Origin: Chitinophaga pinensis
GTDB lineage: Bacteria; Bacteroidota; Bacteroidia; Chitinophagales; CAIOSU01
Direction: 5' to 3'
Assembly (NCBI GenBank): GCA_945901065.1
Contig: CAMDKI010000008.1
Coordinates: 62,001 to 126,000, forward strand
DNA: 64,000 nucleotides
The notes under the pieces are model-generated. The model did not search any database and was not told the DNA's origin. It was given only the letters and a program-made list of their open reading frames with translations. Within the stretch, counting starts at the first letter, position 1. The number at the start of each line of letters is the position of its first letter. The position numbers were made by a program, and so were the translations under genes. Below, piece by piece: positions 1-8,511 of this stretch.

Positions 1-2037
1 GCTTTGCTCCGTTCCCTCACCCGAAAGCAACCCAAACACCTCGCCCATGCCCCAGAATTTAGGGTCAATTTTTATCCAAAAACTGGCCTCCAGGGTATCT
101 TCGCTTGCTGCAACATCCAAGCCCTTAGCCATCCAAATAGTATCGTTTACTGAGGTTAGTCCACCCGATTGAAACATACCTAACTGGTTTGCTTGATCAT
201 CGTAATCTTGTTCATAATAATAACCCCCTTGGCTTACAAGCAGTTCGCCTTGGGTCAATAATGAGTCTTTGACTGCTTCAAACTGTGCGTAATAGTCCTG
301 ACCCTTAGGTTGTAAAGCAGTAAGTGGCAAGTTGTAAAAAGAAGTATTACCAACGGTAAAGAGTAGTTCGGCAGCTTGCAGCATGGTTTGTTCGCCACTG
401 CTCAGTTCTGCTCCGTTATATATCAATAGAAATGGCCGGATATCGCCATTTAAATCGGCTGTATAAGTGCGCTCAATAGTTGGCGCGGCAAACAACTGCC
501 ATACCTTTGCTGTTTGCGAAAGCGAGGTGCGCGACATGTTGCAGCCCACCATAGGCAGGTGCAACTGAAAAGAAGTTTGTATACACCTGTAAAACAGCCC
601 ACCATCAACATTGGTACCCAGCTTTTCGGAGCCAGCCATAAAAAACGGCAACGGCATAATGGCTTGGTACTTATTGTTCAGTAAGTCATGTTTTGCAAGG
701 TCTTCTGCTGAAATTATATCGGTAAGCAGGTCATTTGCAGTACCATACTTATAGTTTTCAACAACTGTTTTTTGTATCGGGCGCAAAAACAATTGCACCT
801 CGTAACCCCATATGCAAATGGCCATTAACAATATATAGGTGCCAACTTTCCGGGCCTTTTTTATGCCCAAATACCGATACAATTGGTATAAGGTAAAAGC
901 GCTCAAAGTAGTATAAACGTAATAAAACACCCACGCAAAACGCCCCAACGAGCGAAACTGCTTTACGCCATCGGGCAGCCAATCGAGTAGCAGTATAATC
1001 GGAAACCCTGTAGAAAACAACATGATGATAACCGACGGCCAAACGGCTGTTTGCAATGGGGCGGGCAGCACCAACCGGCCTATGACCCTAAACCGATACT
1101 TGGCTGCATAGCCCGAAAACTTGAACAGGAAAAACCCGATTATGGGCAACCCCAAGAAGCCAACGTAGGCGATGCCTTCCCAGTTGGCGTTTTTCCCGAA
1201 AATTAGCGGCTTATACGAGGGCAAAAATAGGCTTTGGAAATTGGCCTTATAACCCCCAATGCCGTATGGTATGGCCACGCGGTCTGCTACCTCGCTGCTA
1301 CTTGCTAGCCATAACTGAAACACCATAAACGATACCCCAACCGCCACCACAATGGCACCAGCACGCAACATATAACTGCGCCACTGTTTCAAATTCAATA
1401 GAAAACCAAATACCGCCAAAAGCCCTGCAAACATGCCACACACAAACAGGTAGTAAACGTGCAAAAACTCAAGCGAAATGAGCGAAACGGCAAGCAATGC
1501 AGCCCAAAGTAGGTAATACTTTCGAGTAAGGGTATAGTGGCTCAATAGCCAAACTAATGGTACTGCAAAAGCGTAGCTTAACCCATAATGCCCCTGAAAC
1601 CTCATTATTTGTGGCGACATGAGGGTTATTAAAACAGCCACACCCAGCGCAAACACCCACGGCAGGTTGTTGGCCCTGAGCAGTAAGTACATAAACAATG
1701 CACAGAGCACCAAACTGACCACCATTGCCAGATTGAGCACTGCCACTACGTGATATCCGGTTAGGACGCCAACATGGCTATGATACCACTGCATGGCGGA
1801 GGCAAGCAGTGGCTGCGCATCGGCAAAAACGTAGTTGTCGCCGTAGGGGTAAAGCATGCCCGTAAAATGTGCCGAGCTATCGTGCAGGGTATACCAAATA
1901 GGTGTATAATAGTTCTTTATGCCATCACCACCGTTGCTAACAAGCGTATCGCCGGGGTGCTGCCATAGGGTAGTAAAGGCCAAAAACGAACTTAACCAAC
2001 TTACTAAAACAACTATTACAATGCGATACTTGGCCAT
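1..2037 (-). CDS. Multi-spanning membrane protein, GT-C-like, 3' end beyond window
   Basis: An open frame of 679 codons runs from ATG at 2037 to the window edge without a stop, so the C-terminus is missing. The protein starts MAKYRIVIVV, has a first membrane helix, then an extracytoplasmic loop with GGDGIKNYYT and FTGMLYPYGD, and then many hydrophobic helices. It is a clear paralogue of the protein at 2853-4733: the same loop motif, the same PLPF..GSE motif and the same MSRT motif recur in order. An acidic residue in the first loop after helix 1 is typical of GT-C glycosyltransferases, which use polyprenyl-phosphate sugars. A polyprenyl-phosphate-sugar-synthase-like GT2 lies next to it and fits that role. 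The transferase function is inferred; the membrane topology and the paralogy are seen directly. Confidence 0.75.
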   Translation of the reverse strand, partial: MAKYRIVIVVLVSWLSSFLAFTTLWQHPGDTLVSNGGDGIKNYYTPIWYTLHDSSAHFTGMLYPYGDNYVFADAQPLLASAMQWYHSHVGVLTGYHVVAVLNLAMVVSLVLCALFMYLLLRANNLPWVFALGVAVLITLMSPQIMRFQGHYGLSYAFAVPLVWLLSHYTLTRKYYLLWAALLAVSLISLEFLHVYYLFVCGMFAGLLAVFGFLLNLKQWRSYMLRAGAIVVAVGVSFMVFQLWLASSSEVADRVAIPYGIGGYKANFQSLFLPSYKPLIFGKNANWEGIAYVGFLGLPIIGFFLFKFSGYAAKYRFRVIGRLVLPAPLQTAVWPSVIIMLFSTGFPIILLLDWLPDGVKQFRSLGRFAWVFYYVYTTLSAFTLYQLYRYLGIKKARKVGTYILLMAICIWGYEVQLFLRPIQKTVVENYKYGTANDLLTDIISAEDLAKHDLLNNKYQAIMPLPFFMAGSEKLGTNVDGGLFYRCIQTSFQLHLPMVGCNMSRTSLSQTAKVWQLFAAPTIERTYTADLNGDIRPFLLIYNGAELSSGEQTMLQAAELLFTVGNTSFYNLPLTALQPKGQDYYAQFEAVKDSLLTQGELLVSQGGYYYEQDYDDQANQLGMFQSGGLTSVNDTIWMAKGLDVAASEDTLEASFWIKIDPKFWGMGEVFGLLSGEGTEQS

Positions 2038-2095
2038 ACACCTACGGGAGATATTGAATAATTGATTTCCGCTAAATTCGGCACTTATTGCCACA

Positions 2096-2845
2096 TTACC
2101 GCAAAAACAGTATCCTTAAAAAATTTAAGCCCTCGGTAGCAAGCACCCGCCAGTTCATGTGAGAAAATACCACGCCATCCCGTAAGTGCACCGGCTGGCA
2201 GTATATTTTCAGTTTTTGGCGCGCCGAAAGGTAAATAAACTCCATATCGAACAGGTACCGCTTAATGGTAGTTTGCAAAAACACGGCCTTGCCCTTTTCA
2301 TTAAAGCCCTTAATGCCTGCTTGGGTATCGGTAGTAGGTATGCGCATAAAAAGTTTGATAAAAAACCGCAGCACCTTTGATATGGCTCTTCGAGCAGGCG
2401 GTACTTTATCGTAATAGCTCATGGGCCTAACGCCTATTGCTACATCATTGCTACCTGACACTAACTGGCTATAAATGGCCAAAAGACTTTCCTGTTGATA
2501 TGGGAAATCAATATCGGTGTAGATAACGATAGGGGCTGTACTCTTGGCCACGCCCACACGCAGGGCATTGCCTTTTCCTTGGTTGAGTTGGTAAGGGAGG
2601 TAAACCAGGCTCGGGATTTGTTGCTTAATGAGGGCTATATCGGCATCAACGTGCTGGCTGGTTGAGCCATCGTTTACAATATACAGTCCGATTTGTATTT
2701 CATTCAACTGCTGTTTTATACTTGCATAAGCAGTTATTATTTGCTCTACCCAACCTTTTTGAGGATTGTAGCATGGCAAAACTATATCAAAATCGACCTT
2801 TTTCATTTTGGGAATGCTAACATAAGTTTTTTTCGAGAAAAACAC
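2096..2845 (-). CDS. GT2 glycosyltransferase, dolichyl/polyprenyl-phosphate sugar synthase-like
   Basis: A 249-residue GT-A fold enzyme. It shows the N-terminal DIVLPCYNP strand, the NDGS motif, a TDID (DxD-type) metal-binding motif near residue 112, and a C-terminal region containing MEFIYLSARQ as in DPM1/DPG-synthase relatives. It lacks the long C-terminal membrane helices of ArnC-type enzymes. It probably transfers a sugar from a nucleotide donor to a polyprenyl phosphate on the cytoplasmic face. It lies 7 bp downstream of one GT-C-like gene and 58 bp upstream of the second, so the three form one transcription unit. An internal ATG at 2806 (MKKVDFDIVL) is an equally plausible start. The donor sugar cannot be read from the sequence. 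Confidence 0.85.
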   Translation of the reverse strand: MFFSKKTYVSIPKMKKVDFDIVLPCYNPQKGWVEQIITAYASIKQQLNEIQIGLYIVNDGSTSQHVDADIALIKQQIPSLVYLPYQLNQGKGNALRVGVAKSTAPIVIYTDIDFPYQQESLLAIYSQLVSGSNDVAIGVRPMSYYDKVPPARRAISKVLRFFIKLFMRIPTTDTQAGIKGFNEKGKAVFLQTTIKRYLFDMEFIYLSARQKLKIYCQPVHLRDGVVFSHMNWRVLATEGLNFLRILFLR

Positions 2846-2852
2846 CCACTAG

Positions 2853-4733
2853 TTAATCCAAAGCAGCAGCGCTGGACGCCTCTTTCGGCCACCACTCATA
2901 CAACTTGTACCTTAGGGTTTCTTGCACTACTTTAAGTGCACAAACGTCAATGGCCCAATCTTCGGGTTTTTCACTACTATCGCCACAAGGGCTGTTGGCT
3001 TGTTTACGCACCATAATCAAAACTGGGCGATCATCCATCAACTCAACCATATCAGCATCTATACCACGCCCTTGAAACAGACCAGTAAGGTTCAAGGCTT
3101 GGTACTCGGCCGTACGCGACATTTGGCAGGCCATGAGGGGTAGTTTCCAAGCCAGCGAAAACTGCATACTTTCGCGTGCGACTTCTTCCTGAGGGTCCAT
3201 GGTTATCGGATAGTTTTCGCTACCCACATGGTAAAACGGTATGGGCAATATGGCCTGGTACCGCGCCGCATCAACGGCATCAAACTCTTGAGTAGCGGCT
3301 TTCAATTGGCTTTCGGCAAAAGGGTTAGGGGTATAAATGTTGTTGTAAAACCGCAACATATCTGATACATCTACCAACATCAAGAAAAACACTAGCAGTG
3401 GCACAAAGGCAGGTACACTGCCGCGCCGGCGGGCCAAATACCACAACAAAAACAAATTTACCACCCAGATAAAGGGCCATACAAACCTACCTAAGCCTCG
3501 AAACTGGGTAATGCGTGGGTATAGGTGCTTTAAATGACTAAAAAGGCTCATAAAGTTGTACATCGACCTTTTGCCGCCTAAGGGAATGTGCTCATTGAGT
3601 GCAATAAATAGCAGCATAACGGCACCAACCCCAAAAAACAACCAAAACCAACCGATGCTTGTGGTTATTCTAAAACTAGGCCATTGCCGTTTTTGGTAAC
3701 TTTTGTAACCGCCCCAAACCAACAACATCAAAAAACCATACAGGGCACCTGCCCCCCAATACGAGTGGGACTCTAACCCCCCGCTAAACTCAATATTGAA
3801 AACAAACTGGAAACTATTGAACCAATATGGGGCAAACATATCGGTAAAGCGCAGCGCCCAGCCGCTAACCCCGTAGCCATTGTTGGCTACTAACCTAAAA
3901 TCATAGTACCCATCGGTAAGCCTTATCAACCCAAATACCGCCACAACCGAAACACCTGCTACCAGCGCGCCCGACAACATAGGCAGCCACGGAATTTGGC
4001 GCTTAAATACACTATAGATACAATGACCTGCCAAGTAAAAGCCCACCCAAAGCAGCAGCATTACCAAAAAATACAAATGACAAAAGGCCGATACTATGAC
4101 CACCAGAGCTATAATAAGACTACAGATAAGTACCTCACGCAGTTTACGGGCCAATAGATGGCTGTGTAAATGCAACATGCCCAAAACCAACAACAACAAT
4201 GCCCAGCTAAAGCCCAAATTGCTGCACCCCAGCGCATAGCGCATTATTTGTGGATGAAGCCAAACTAAACACAACGAGCCTAAAAACACCCACAGGGCTG
4301 GCAGCCCCAACTTGCGCAAAATAAAAAAAAGCGTAATAGTGGATAGCCAAATACCCGCAAATATTACCCAATGGAAAACAGCCGTAAAATATCCCTCGAG
4401 ATTAACCACATTTAAGTGCACCCAGCGCACGGCAGCGGCTATAATGGGTGTGTTATCGGTATAGTAAATGTAATCGCCATAAGGGTGGTTCATACCGGTA
4501 AAAAATCGGTATTCAACGGTATCGGGCTGGTTAACGTACCAATTGTAGGTGTAATAATTCTTTACGCCATCCCAATTGTTTACAAAAGTGTTCTGCTCTG
4601 GGTGGGTAATTATCTTGTTGAACGCGACCAACATCAACAGCCCTTGTATCACAAGCAACAAGGCCAGCTGCCGCCATTTATGCTCGTGTAATAGGTTAAT
4701 TGCCGAGTATAATCGGTTGAAGGTAGCTTTCAT
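2853..4733 (-). CDS. Multi-spanning membrane protein, GT-C-like
   Basis: A 626-residue integral membrane protein with about a dozen predicted helices. After helix 1 an extracytoplasmic loop carries NNWDGVKNYYTYNW and FTGMNHPYGD. The C-terminal third is soluble and contains PIPFYHVGSE and CQMSRT. The same ordered motifs occur in the paralogue at 1-2037. The architecture resembles GT-C lipid-linked sugar transferases and YfhO-like proteins of Bacteroidota. It sits 25 bp downstream of the lytic transglycosylase gene and 7 bp upstream of the GT2 gene. Its likely role is transfer of a polyprenyl-linked sugar onto an envelope glycan or protein. That is an inference from fold and neighbours; no acceptor can be named. 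Confidence 0.75.
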   Translation of the reverse strand: MKATFNRLYSAINLLHEHKWRQLALLLVIQGLLMLVAFNKIITHPEQNTFVNNWDGVKNYYTYNWYVNQPDTVEYRFFTGMNHPYGDYIYYTDNTPIIAAAVRWVHLNVVNLEGYFTAVFHWVIFAGIWLSTITLFFILRKLGLPALWVFLGSLCLVWLHPQIMRYALGCSNLGFSWALLLLVLGMLHLHSHLLARKLREVLICSLIIALVVIVSAFCHLYFLVMLLLWVGFYLAGHCIYSVFKRQIPWLPMLSGALVAGVSVVAVFGLIRLTDGYYDFRLVANNGYGVSGWALRFTDMFAPYWFNSFQFVFNIEFSGGLESHSYWGAGALYGFLMLLVWGGYKSYQKRQWPSFRITTSIGWFWLFFGVGAVMLLFIALNEHIPLGGKRSMYNFMSLFSHLKHLYPRITQFRGLGRFVWPFIWVVNLFLLWYLARRRGSVPAFVPLLVFFLMLVDVSDMLRFYNNIYTPNPFAESQLKAATQEFDAVDAARYQAILPIPFYHVGSENYPITMDPQEEVARESMQFSLAWKLPLMACQMSRTAEYQALNLTGLFQGRGIDADMVELMDDRPVLIMVRKQANSPCGDSSEKPEDWAIDVCALKVVQETLRYKLYEWWPKEASSAAALD

Positions 4734-4758
4734 CCCTTTTAATAAGACCGCAAATATA

Positions 4759-5688
4759 CTACTTTGGCAATTCTATGGCGTACTTCTTACCTATGGCATT
4801 GGTAAGCTTGTTACTGCGCAGCCAAGGGTTTAGCAATTTTACCATTTTGTAATTGGTGCCCTGCTCAATAGCAAATGTAGCCAAATCGTTTACCGCAGTA
4901 TCAACTACTACCGTGCGGGTAGGTATGGCATCATAAAGGTCTTCACTTTCCAGATAGAAACCGTATTGCTTAGGGCTATTAAAAATTTCTTTTAACGCAA
5001 TAATCCTAAACACATACCTAGAGGTTTCTTCATTTAGGTATAAATCAAAGTAACTGGTCATTTTTTGGCCTTCCATTATCTTTCTCAGACCGTTGTTGCC
5101 CATATTGTAGGCTGCAGCGGCCAATGCCCAGCTACCAAACTCTGCTTTAGTGGTTTTAAGGTAAGTGCATGCGGCACGTGTGGCTTTCTCCAAATGAAAG
5201 CGCTCGTCAACCTCTTCATTTATTTCGAGGCCAAAATTAGAGCCAGTACCTTCCAAAAACTGCCATACCCCGGCCGCCTTACTTGGCGAAATCACGTTTT
5301 TCAATCCACTCTCGGCCAATGCCAAGTACTTAAAATCTTCAGGTAGCCCTTCTTCCTTTAATATCCGTTCTATTAAAGGAAACGAGCGGTTCTTAAGCTT
5401 AAACATGGCCAACGAGTTGGAGTGCCAAAAAGCATTTACCTGCATTTCCCTATCCAACCGTTCGCGCACATCAAATATATCCAAGGGCACCACTTCGCCT
5501 GCAAAATCTACATATTTGGGTAGTTTCACTGGCAGTATTTTAATTGATACAGGACCAGGTTTTACATCATCGGCATTGTTGGCAGCATTGGCATCGGTGC
5601 TACCAATATTAGAAGCTAAAATGAAGCTCAGCAATACAATATTGAGCACCACCAGTGCAATAGATGCTGGTTGTTTCATAGTATTCAA
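4759..5688 (-). CDS. Lytic transglycosylase, SLT domain (MltD-like)
   Basis: A 309-residue exported protein. Residues 1-30 form a signal peptide or anchor (IALVVLNIVLLSFILAS). The SLT domain lies at about 110-230, with the catalytic glutamate in LALAESGLKN, then AAGVWQFLEGTGSNFGL and AAAAYNMGNNGL. These are the hallmark motifs of family 1 lytic transglycosylases (Slt70/MltD), which cleave the MurNAc-GlcNAc bond to give 1,6-anhydro ends. The C-terminal part (FAIEQGTNYKMVKLLNPWL) resembles one degenerate LysM-like module. The gene follows DUF2480 by 2 bp and belongs to the long minus-strand envelope run. The function call is firm; the exact subfamily is not. Confidence 0.92.
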   Translation of the reverse strand: MNTMKQPASIALVVLNIVLLSFILASNIGSTDANAANNADDVKPGPVSIKILPVKLPKYVDFAGEVVPLDIFDVRERLDREMQVNAFWHSNSLAMFKLKNRSFPLIERILKEEGLPEDFKYLALAESGLKNVISPSKAAGVWQFLEGTGSNFGLEINEEVDERFHLEKATRAACTYLKTTKAEFGSWALAAAAYNMGNNGLRKIMEGQKMTSYFDLYLNEETSRYVFRIIALKEIFNSPKQYGFYLESEDLYDAIPTRTVVVDTAVNDLATFAIEQGTNYKMVKLLNPWLRSNKLTNAIGKKYAIELPK

Positions 5689-5690
5689 TT

Positions 5691-6206
5691 TTACTTTGGT
5701 TGTTTATATATTGGCACCGTTGAGCATGGCTCGCCATACATTAAACTCTTTACCACTGGCAATAATTGTGTACTAATGGCTAAATATGCCTCGGCTGGTA
5801 TGTCCCTATCGCCGCATCCTTTAATTACTAATCGGGCCCCTTCGTATTGCTTTGGGTCTATTTTTGCAATCGCGCTGAGCAAAAGGGCATTTTCCGCATC
5901 CGCAGCGCTACCATATACTACCTGCTTAGCAACGGGCTGCAAATAGCTTGCCAACAACATGTATGCCCACTTGGGTATCAATGCATCGGCCGAACAGTAT
6001 ACCGCCACAACCTGGTCTTGGTACAATTGCCAATCGGTTTGTTTCAAATACTCCCTAAAGGGCTTCTCCATCAATACCAAGCCTTGCACTAGCAACGGCT
6101 TCATATCAAACACCAAAATAGGTTGCTTGGGTAGCAAATCGGCTAGGTCCAAGGTAGTCAACCCGCTTTCGGCAACTCGGTTTATCAATGGTGTCTCTTG
6201 CGTCAT
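5691..6206 (-). CDS. DUF2480 family protein
   Basis: A 171-residue soluble protein with no signal peptide. It matches the Bacteroidota-restricted DUF2480 family over its whole length: NRVAESGLTTLDL at the start, FREYLKQTDW, VAVYCSADALIPKWAYMLL in the middle, VIKGCGDRDIPAEAY, and MYGEPCSTVPIYK at the end. The conserved cysteines (CSAD, GCGD, EPCS) suggest metal binding or redox chemistry, but no activity is established as far as I know. The gene is preceded by a terminator-like hairpin at 6236-6264 and followed 2 bp later by the lytic transglycosylase, so the two are probably co-transcribed. Confidence 0.88.
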   Translation of the reverse strand: MTQETPLINRVAESGLTTLDLADLLPKQPILVFDMKPLLVQGLVLMEKPFREYLKQTDWQLYQDQVVAVYCSADALIPKWAYMLLASYLQPVAKQVVYGSAADAENALLLSAIAKIDPKQYEGARLVIKGCGDRDIPAEAYLAISTQLLPVVKSLMYGEPCSTVPIYKQPK

Positions 6207-6235
6207 AAACTATCAATACCGCTCTATAATAAACG

Positions 6236-6264
6236 AAAAGGGCAGCTAAAAAAGCCGCCCTTTT
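6236..6264 (-). terminator. Intrinsic terminator-like hairpin after the PpiD-like gene
   Basis: The arms AAAAGGGC (6236-6243) and GCCCTTTT (6257-6264) are complementary, with a further imperfect AGC/GCT pairing inside and an A/T-rich loop. Read on the minus strand the hairpin lies about 45 bp after the stop of the PpiD-like gene and ends in a T-run. It could end that transcript or weaken read-through into DUF2480. Confidence 0.6.
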
Positions 6265-6308
6265 GCTATAGCAAACAACAAATATGCTGTTATAAGTTCA
6301 AATTGCAA

Positions 6309-8438
6309 TTAATAAAACTTGTAGCGCTCATCAACCACCTCGGCATTTTTCTCCAAGGCATTGAAGAACAAAGATTCTACTTGGCTTTGTAAGCTAAATC
6401 CTTGCATTTGTTTTTCCATGCCCAATGCATCTTCGGCAAGCGTACCAGGTGTGGTGCTGGTAATCTTGATAACGTACACGCCACTTTTGCCTACAATAGG
6501 CTTAGAAACCTGACCTTGTGCCAAACCCAACGAAGCACCTGCAACGCTAGGCTCGCTAACCGAACCAACAGTGTTGTTGTTTAAGTTTAGGTTTTGGGCT
6601 TGGTTTACGGTAGTGCCGTTTTTATTGGCAATACTGGTCAAGTCCTTATCCGAGCCAATTTTCTCTTTCAACAAATCGGCTTTCTTCTGGGTCTTAACGG
6701 CTAATTCCAGTTGGGTTCGTACCTCGTCAATAGTAGGCACACCGCCTGATACTGCTTCTTTTACCAAGGCTACCACATACTTGCCATCCAATACTACTGG
6801 AGGCAACACGTCGCCTTTTTCGGCATTGTAAGCTGATTTTACCAACTCGCGAGCACTTCCTATACCTACAATAACATTATCACTCTTCTTAATTTTTACG
6901 CTAGTTTGAATGCTTACGCCTTTTTCGGCACTGAATAAGGCGGCAGTATTGTGCGCTGCAAAAAATTCGTTGGCCTGATCGTAGTAAATCTTCTCTGTCT
7001 CTTTGCCTGCAAGTATTGGCTTGGTCAAAAATGCTACGTTAACGGCAACCTTAGTTGGTGTAGAAGTTTTAGCGTAAGCTATTTGAACTAAACCGGTGTT
7101 ATCGTAGAATAATACGGCTTTATCTTGCGATTGATAGAACAACAATTGGCCTTGAACGTAAGGAGACACCAGTGTGGTTTCGCCTGGTTTAACCCAACCC
7201 AGCACGCCGTTAGTTGCTGCATTTACAATATTCACTGAGTCAGAACCGTAAGTTGCATACAAATCGGCAAACTTAAGGGTGCCTTCATTTATCTGCTTCA
7301 CCAAGGTATCTGCCATTTTCACTAAGCTATCCATTTGCTCATTGCTGGTAGCCCTAAAATTTACCACGGCCACTTCTACCGAATCGGGAAGCATTTTGCG
7401 GTCGACCAACTTGGCAACGGTAAACAAGCCTTTTTCAAGATAAGGGCCAATATAACTGGCAGTATCAACTACAAAAAAGGTATCGGCGATAGCCGATTTA
7501 GCTGCTAACTCTTCACGGGTAAGGTATTCGCCCAAGTATTTAGTTTCAGAGTTGCGGTTTATGAATGCCGAATCGTTTTTAGACGTCTTAAGCAAGCTGA
7601 ACATTGTATCTAGTTCCTCGGCGGCCTTGGCAGTATCTATAGCAGAAGGCACTACAGTATAGGTCACATAATCAACCACACGGTATTCGTCTTGCTCAAA
7701 CTCGGCTTGGTGCTCATTTAAATAACTCTTCAAATCACTATCCGTAATCTTAATTTGGTCATCGGATACGCTAGAAAACGGCAAATAAACATACTCTACG
7801 TTTACGCTTGCATTTTTAAATCCGGCAAGAGCTGTGGCATACCACTTAGGTACATACACCGATTGTTTTAATAAGGTGGTGTATTTACTTTCCAAACGCT
7901 CTTTAATAAGGGCTTGCTCAAAATTGGTCCAACGGGAACGTTTCTCTTCGGCAGTTCCATTGGCATCGGCCACATCTAGGTTGTCGATGTAATTTTGAAC
8001 AGCCAAGCCATTGAATTGTCCGGTGCTAGGGTCGGTAAAATTTTGGGCAATATAAGGGTGTGGGTTTGGGCCAAAGAACATTTGATAAATTTCATCTTTG
8101 GTAACCGCTAGTCCTAATTTTTCAAATTCGCGAGATAAAAGCTTTTCGCGAACCAATTCGTTCCAGGTTTGCTCTCGCAAGGTACCCATTTCTTCTTCGC
8201 TCACATCGGTTTTACCGTTTTGAAGCGAATAGCTTTGCATGTTCTTATCGAGCTTAATACTAAACTCATTGTAAGAAATAGCTTCGCCATCAACCGAACC
8301 TGCATCGTTGCTAGTAGCCTGAAACATACTGTTGCCGGTGCCTAAGGCATCGCCCAACAAGAAAAGAACAATGGCAAATGCGATTCCGCCCACCAAAACG
8401 TATCCGAATCTTTCGCGGATAGTCATTATAACTCCCAT
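6309..8438 (-). CDS. PpiD-like periplasmic chaperone / peptidyl-prolyl isomerase
   Basis: A 709-residue protein with one N-terminal membrane anchor (residues 12-30, VLVGGIAFAIVLFLLGDALG) after the cytoplasmic MGVIMTIRERFG, and a long periplasmic part. A SurA/PpiD N-terminal chaperone region spans about 35-200 (ELVREKLLSREFEKLGL). Weakly conserved parvulin-like segments lie near 330-450 and 500-600 (GDVLPPVVLDGKYVVALV). Family members escort outer-membrane proteins emerging from the Sec translocon; the isomerase activity of PpiD-type domains is often lost. The gene follows the CNNM/CorC gene and LptC, an arrangement I recognise from other Bacteroidota, which places it with outer-membrane biogenesis. 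Confidence 0.88.
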   Translation of the reverse strand: MGVIMTIRERFGYVLVGGIAFAIVLFLLGDALGTGNSMFQATSNDAGSVDGEAISYNEFSIKLDKNMQSYSLQNGKTDVSEEEMGTLREQTWNELVREKLLSREFEKLGLAVTKDEIYQMFFGPNPHPYIAQNFTDPSTGQFNGLAVQNYIDNLDVADANGTAEEKRSRWTNFEQALIKERLESKYTTLLKQSVYVPKWYATALAGFKNASVNVEYVYLPFSSVSDDQIKITDSDLKSYLNEHQAEFEQDEYRVVDYVTYTVVPSAIDTAKAAEELDTMFSLLKTSKNDSAFINRNSETKYLGEYLTREELAAKSAIADTFFVVDTASYIGPYLEKGLFTVAKLVDRKMLPDSVEVAVVNFRATSNEQMDSLVKMADTLVKQINEGTLKFADLYATYGSDSVNIVNAATNGVLGWVKPGETTLVSPYVQGQLLFYQSQDKAVLFYDNTGLVQIAYAKTSTPTKVAVNVAFLTKPILAGKETEKIYYDQANEFFAAHNTAALFSAEKGVSIQTSVKIKKSDNVIVGIGSARELVKSAYNAEKGDVLPPVVLDGKYVVALVKEAVSGGVPTIDEVRTQLELAVKTQKKADLLKEKIGSDKDLTSIANKNGTTVNQAQNLNLNNNTVGSVSEPSVAGASLGLAQGQVSKPIVGKSGVYVIKITSTTPGTLAEDALGMEKQMQGFSLQSQVESLFFNALEKNAEVVDERYKFY

Positions 8439-8511
8439 GTGTACCGTGGATTTTTAAACAAAGTGCAAATTAAACTGATTATCATGTAAAAACAAAATAA
8501 GTGCTTGGCGC

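Noticed and set aside
758-1660. Small minus-strand frames at the left edge
   Set aside because: They are out-of-frame shadows of the long membrane-protein gene that runs off the window from 2037.
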